DNA of 61,350 nt. Source: an uncultured Paracoccaceae bacterium (GTDB taxonomy: Bacteria; Pseudomonadota; Alphaproteobacteria; Rhodobacterales; Rhodobacteraceae). The translations under genes were made by a program, and so were the position numbers. Positions 61,319-61,350 of this stretch are shown piece by piece (the first letter of the stretch is position 1; the number at the start of each line of letters is the position of its first letter). The stretch spans positions 1 to 61,350 of the forward strand of contig CANKVU010000025.1 in the NCBI GenBank assembly GCA_947487205.1. The letters are read 5' to 3'. The notes beneath the pieces are model-generated. The model ran no database searches. It was not told the DNA's origin and saw only the letters and a program-made list of their open reading frames with translations.

Positions 61319-61350
61319 TCATTCGAGGATCTTCGACACCACGCCGGCGC
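61319..61350 (-). CDS. tuf: Elongation factor Tu, C-terminal end (partial)
   Basis: The last nine codons before a TGA stop read AGVVSKILE, matching the conserved C-terminus of EF-Tu (VGAGVVSKIIE). The gene runs out of the window. The intrinsic terminator just downstream and a nearby tRNA fit a translation locus. Only the extreme end is seen, so the identification rests on a short but distinctive peptide. Confidence 0.75.
   Translation of the reverse strand, partial: AGVVSKILE

Noticed and set aside
1-61350. Transposases, integrases, phage genes or CRISPR-Cas
   Set aside because: No reading frame with a DDE, tyrosine or serine recombinase pattern, no capsid or terminase, and no regularly spaced repeats were seen.

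Overview
The window is very GC-rich (roughly 70%) and gene-dense. Its gene set points to an alphaproteobacterium of the order Rhodobacterales: a fused sulfate adenylyltransferase/APS kinase, a VPLPA-type C-terminal sorting signal, a Hint-domain protein, a DUF2927 lipoprotein next to XpaC- and TelA-like genes, split PqiA halves beside a very long PqiB, and a UbiK-lgt-NDUFAF7-pgeF run. All identifications come from reading translated sequence; no search was run.

Layout. 1-1381 is gene-poor and holds a broken PEP-hydrolase-like fragment; a small membrane protein follows at 1382-1999. 2147-6649 is a branched-chain-type ABC importer operon (livF, G, M, H and binding protein), divergent from an amidase (6760-8121). 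8179-15776 is a probable catabolic block on the minus strand: TetR regulator, epimerase-like protein, a NitT/TauT-type importer, an EthD-like protein, an FAH-family enzyme and a GMC oxidoreductase, with an operator-like inverted repeat before the epimerase gene. 15796-16560 carries frameshifted remnants of a zinc uptake locus (znuA, znuC, znuB). 16643-19703 has an aldo/keto reductase and an arsenic cluster (arsH with an internal deletion, ACR3 permease, ArsR). 19790-23908 is an RND efflux pair, divergent from a Bcr/CflA-type MFS pump, an M20 amidohydrolase and a BVMO-like flavoprotein.

28339-38557 is mostly housekeeping: UbiK, Lgt, the NDUFAF7-like methyltransferase, PgeF, Hint protein, Lrp regulator, TrxB, VPLPA protein, Sat/CysC, LipB, TadA and RluB-type pseudouridine synthase. 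38619-41744 is a four-gene membrane operon (small membrane protein, XpaC-like, TelA-like, DUF2927 lipoprotein), then a PfkB sugar kinase. 42757-47399 is the Pqi lipid-transport operon and 47483-49436 is lolD-lolC/E. A solo Tat-exported peptide-binding protein, a DUF1992 protein and a GNAT enzyme follow. 52186-55851 pairs an AcoR-like activator lacking key ATPase motifs with a SnoaL-flavin monooxygenase fusion. The end holds SufE, a lipoprotein, RNase D, PurN, PurM, a CAT-anticodon tRNA, a 1.3 kb gene-poor stretch and the last codons of tuf with its terminator.

The observations most worth checking are the degenerate AcoR-like activator beside the SnoaL-monooxygenase fusion with a 16-bp palindrome between them, the 942-residue PqiB with a four-fold helical repeat tail, the znu graveyard, the arsH internal deletion, the BVMO with an altered fingerprint and the uncharacterised 8179-15776 catabolic operon.
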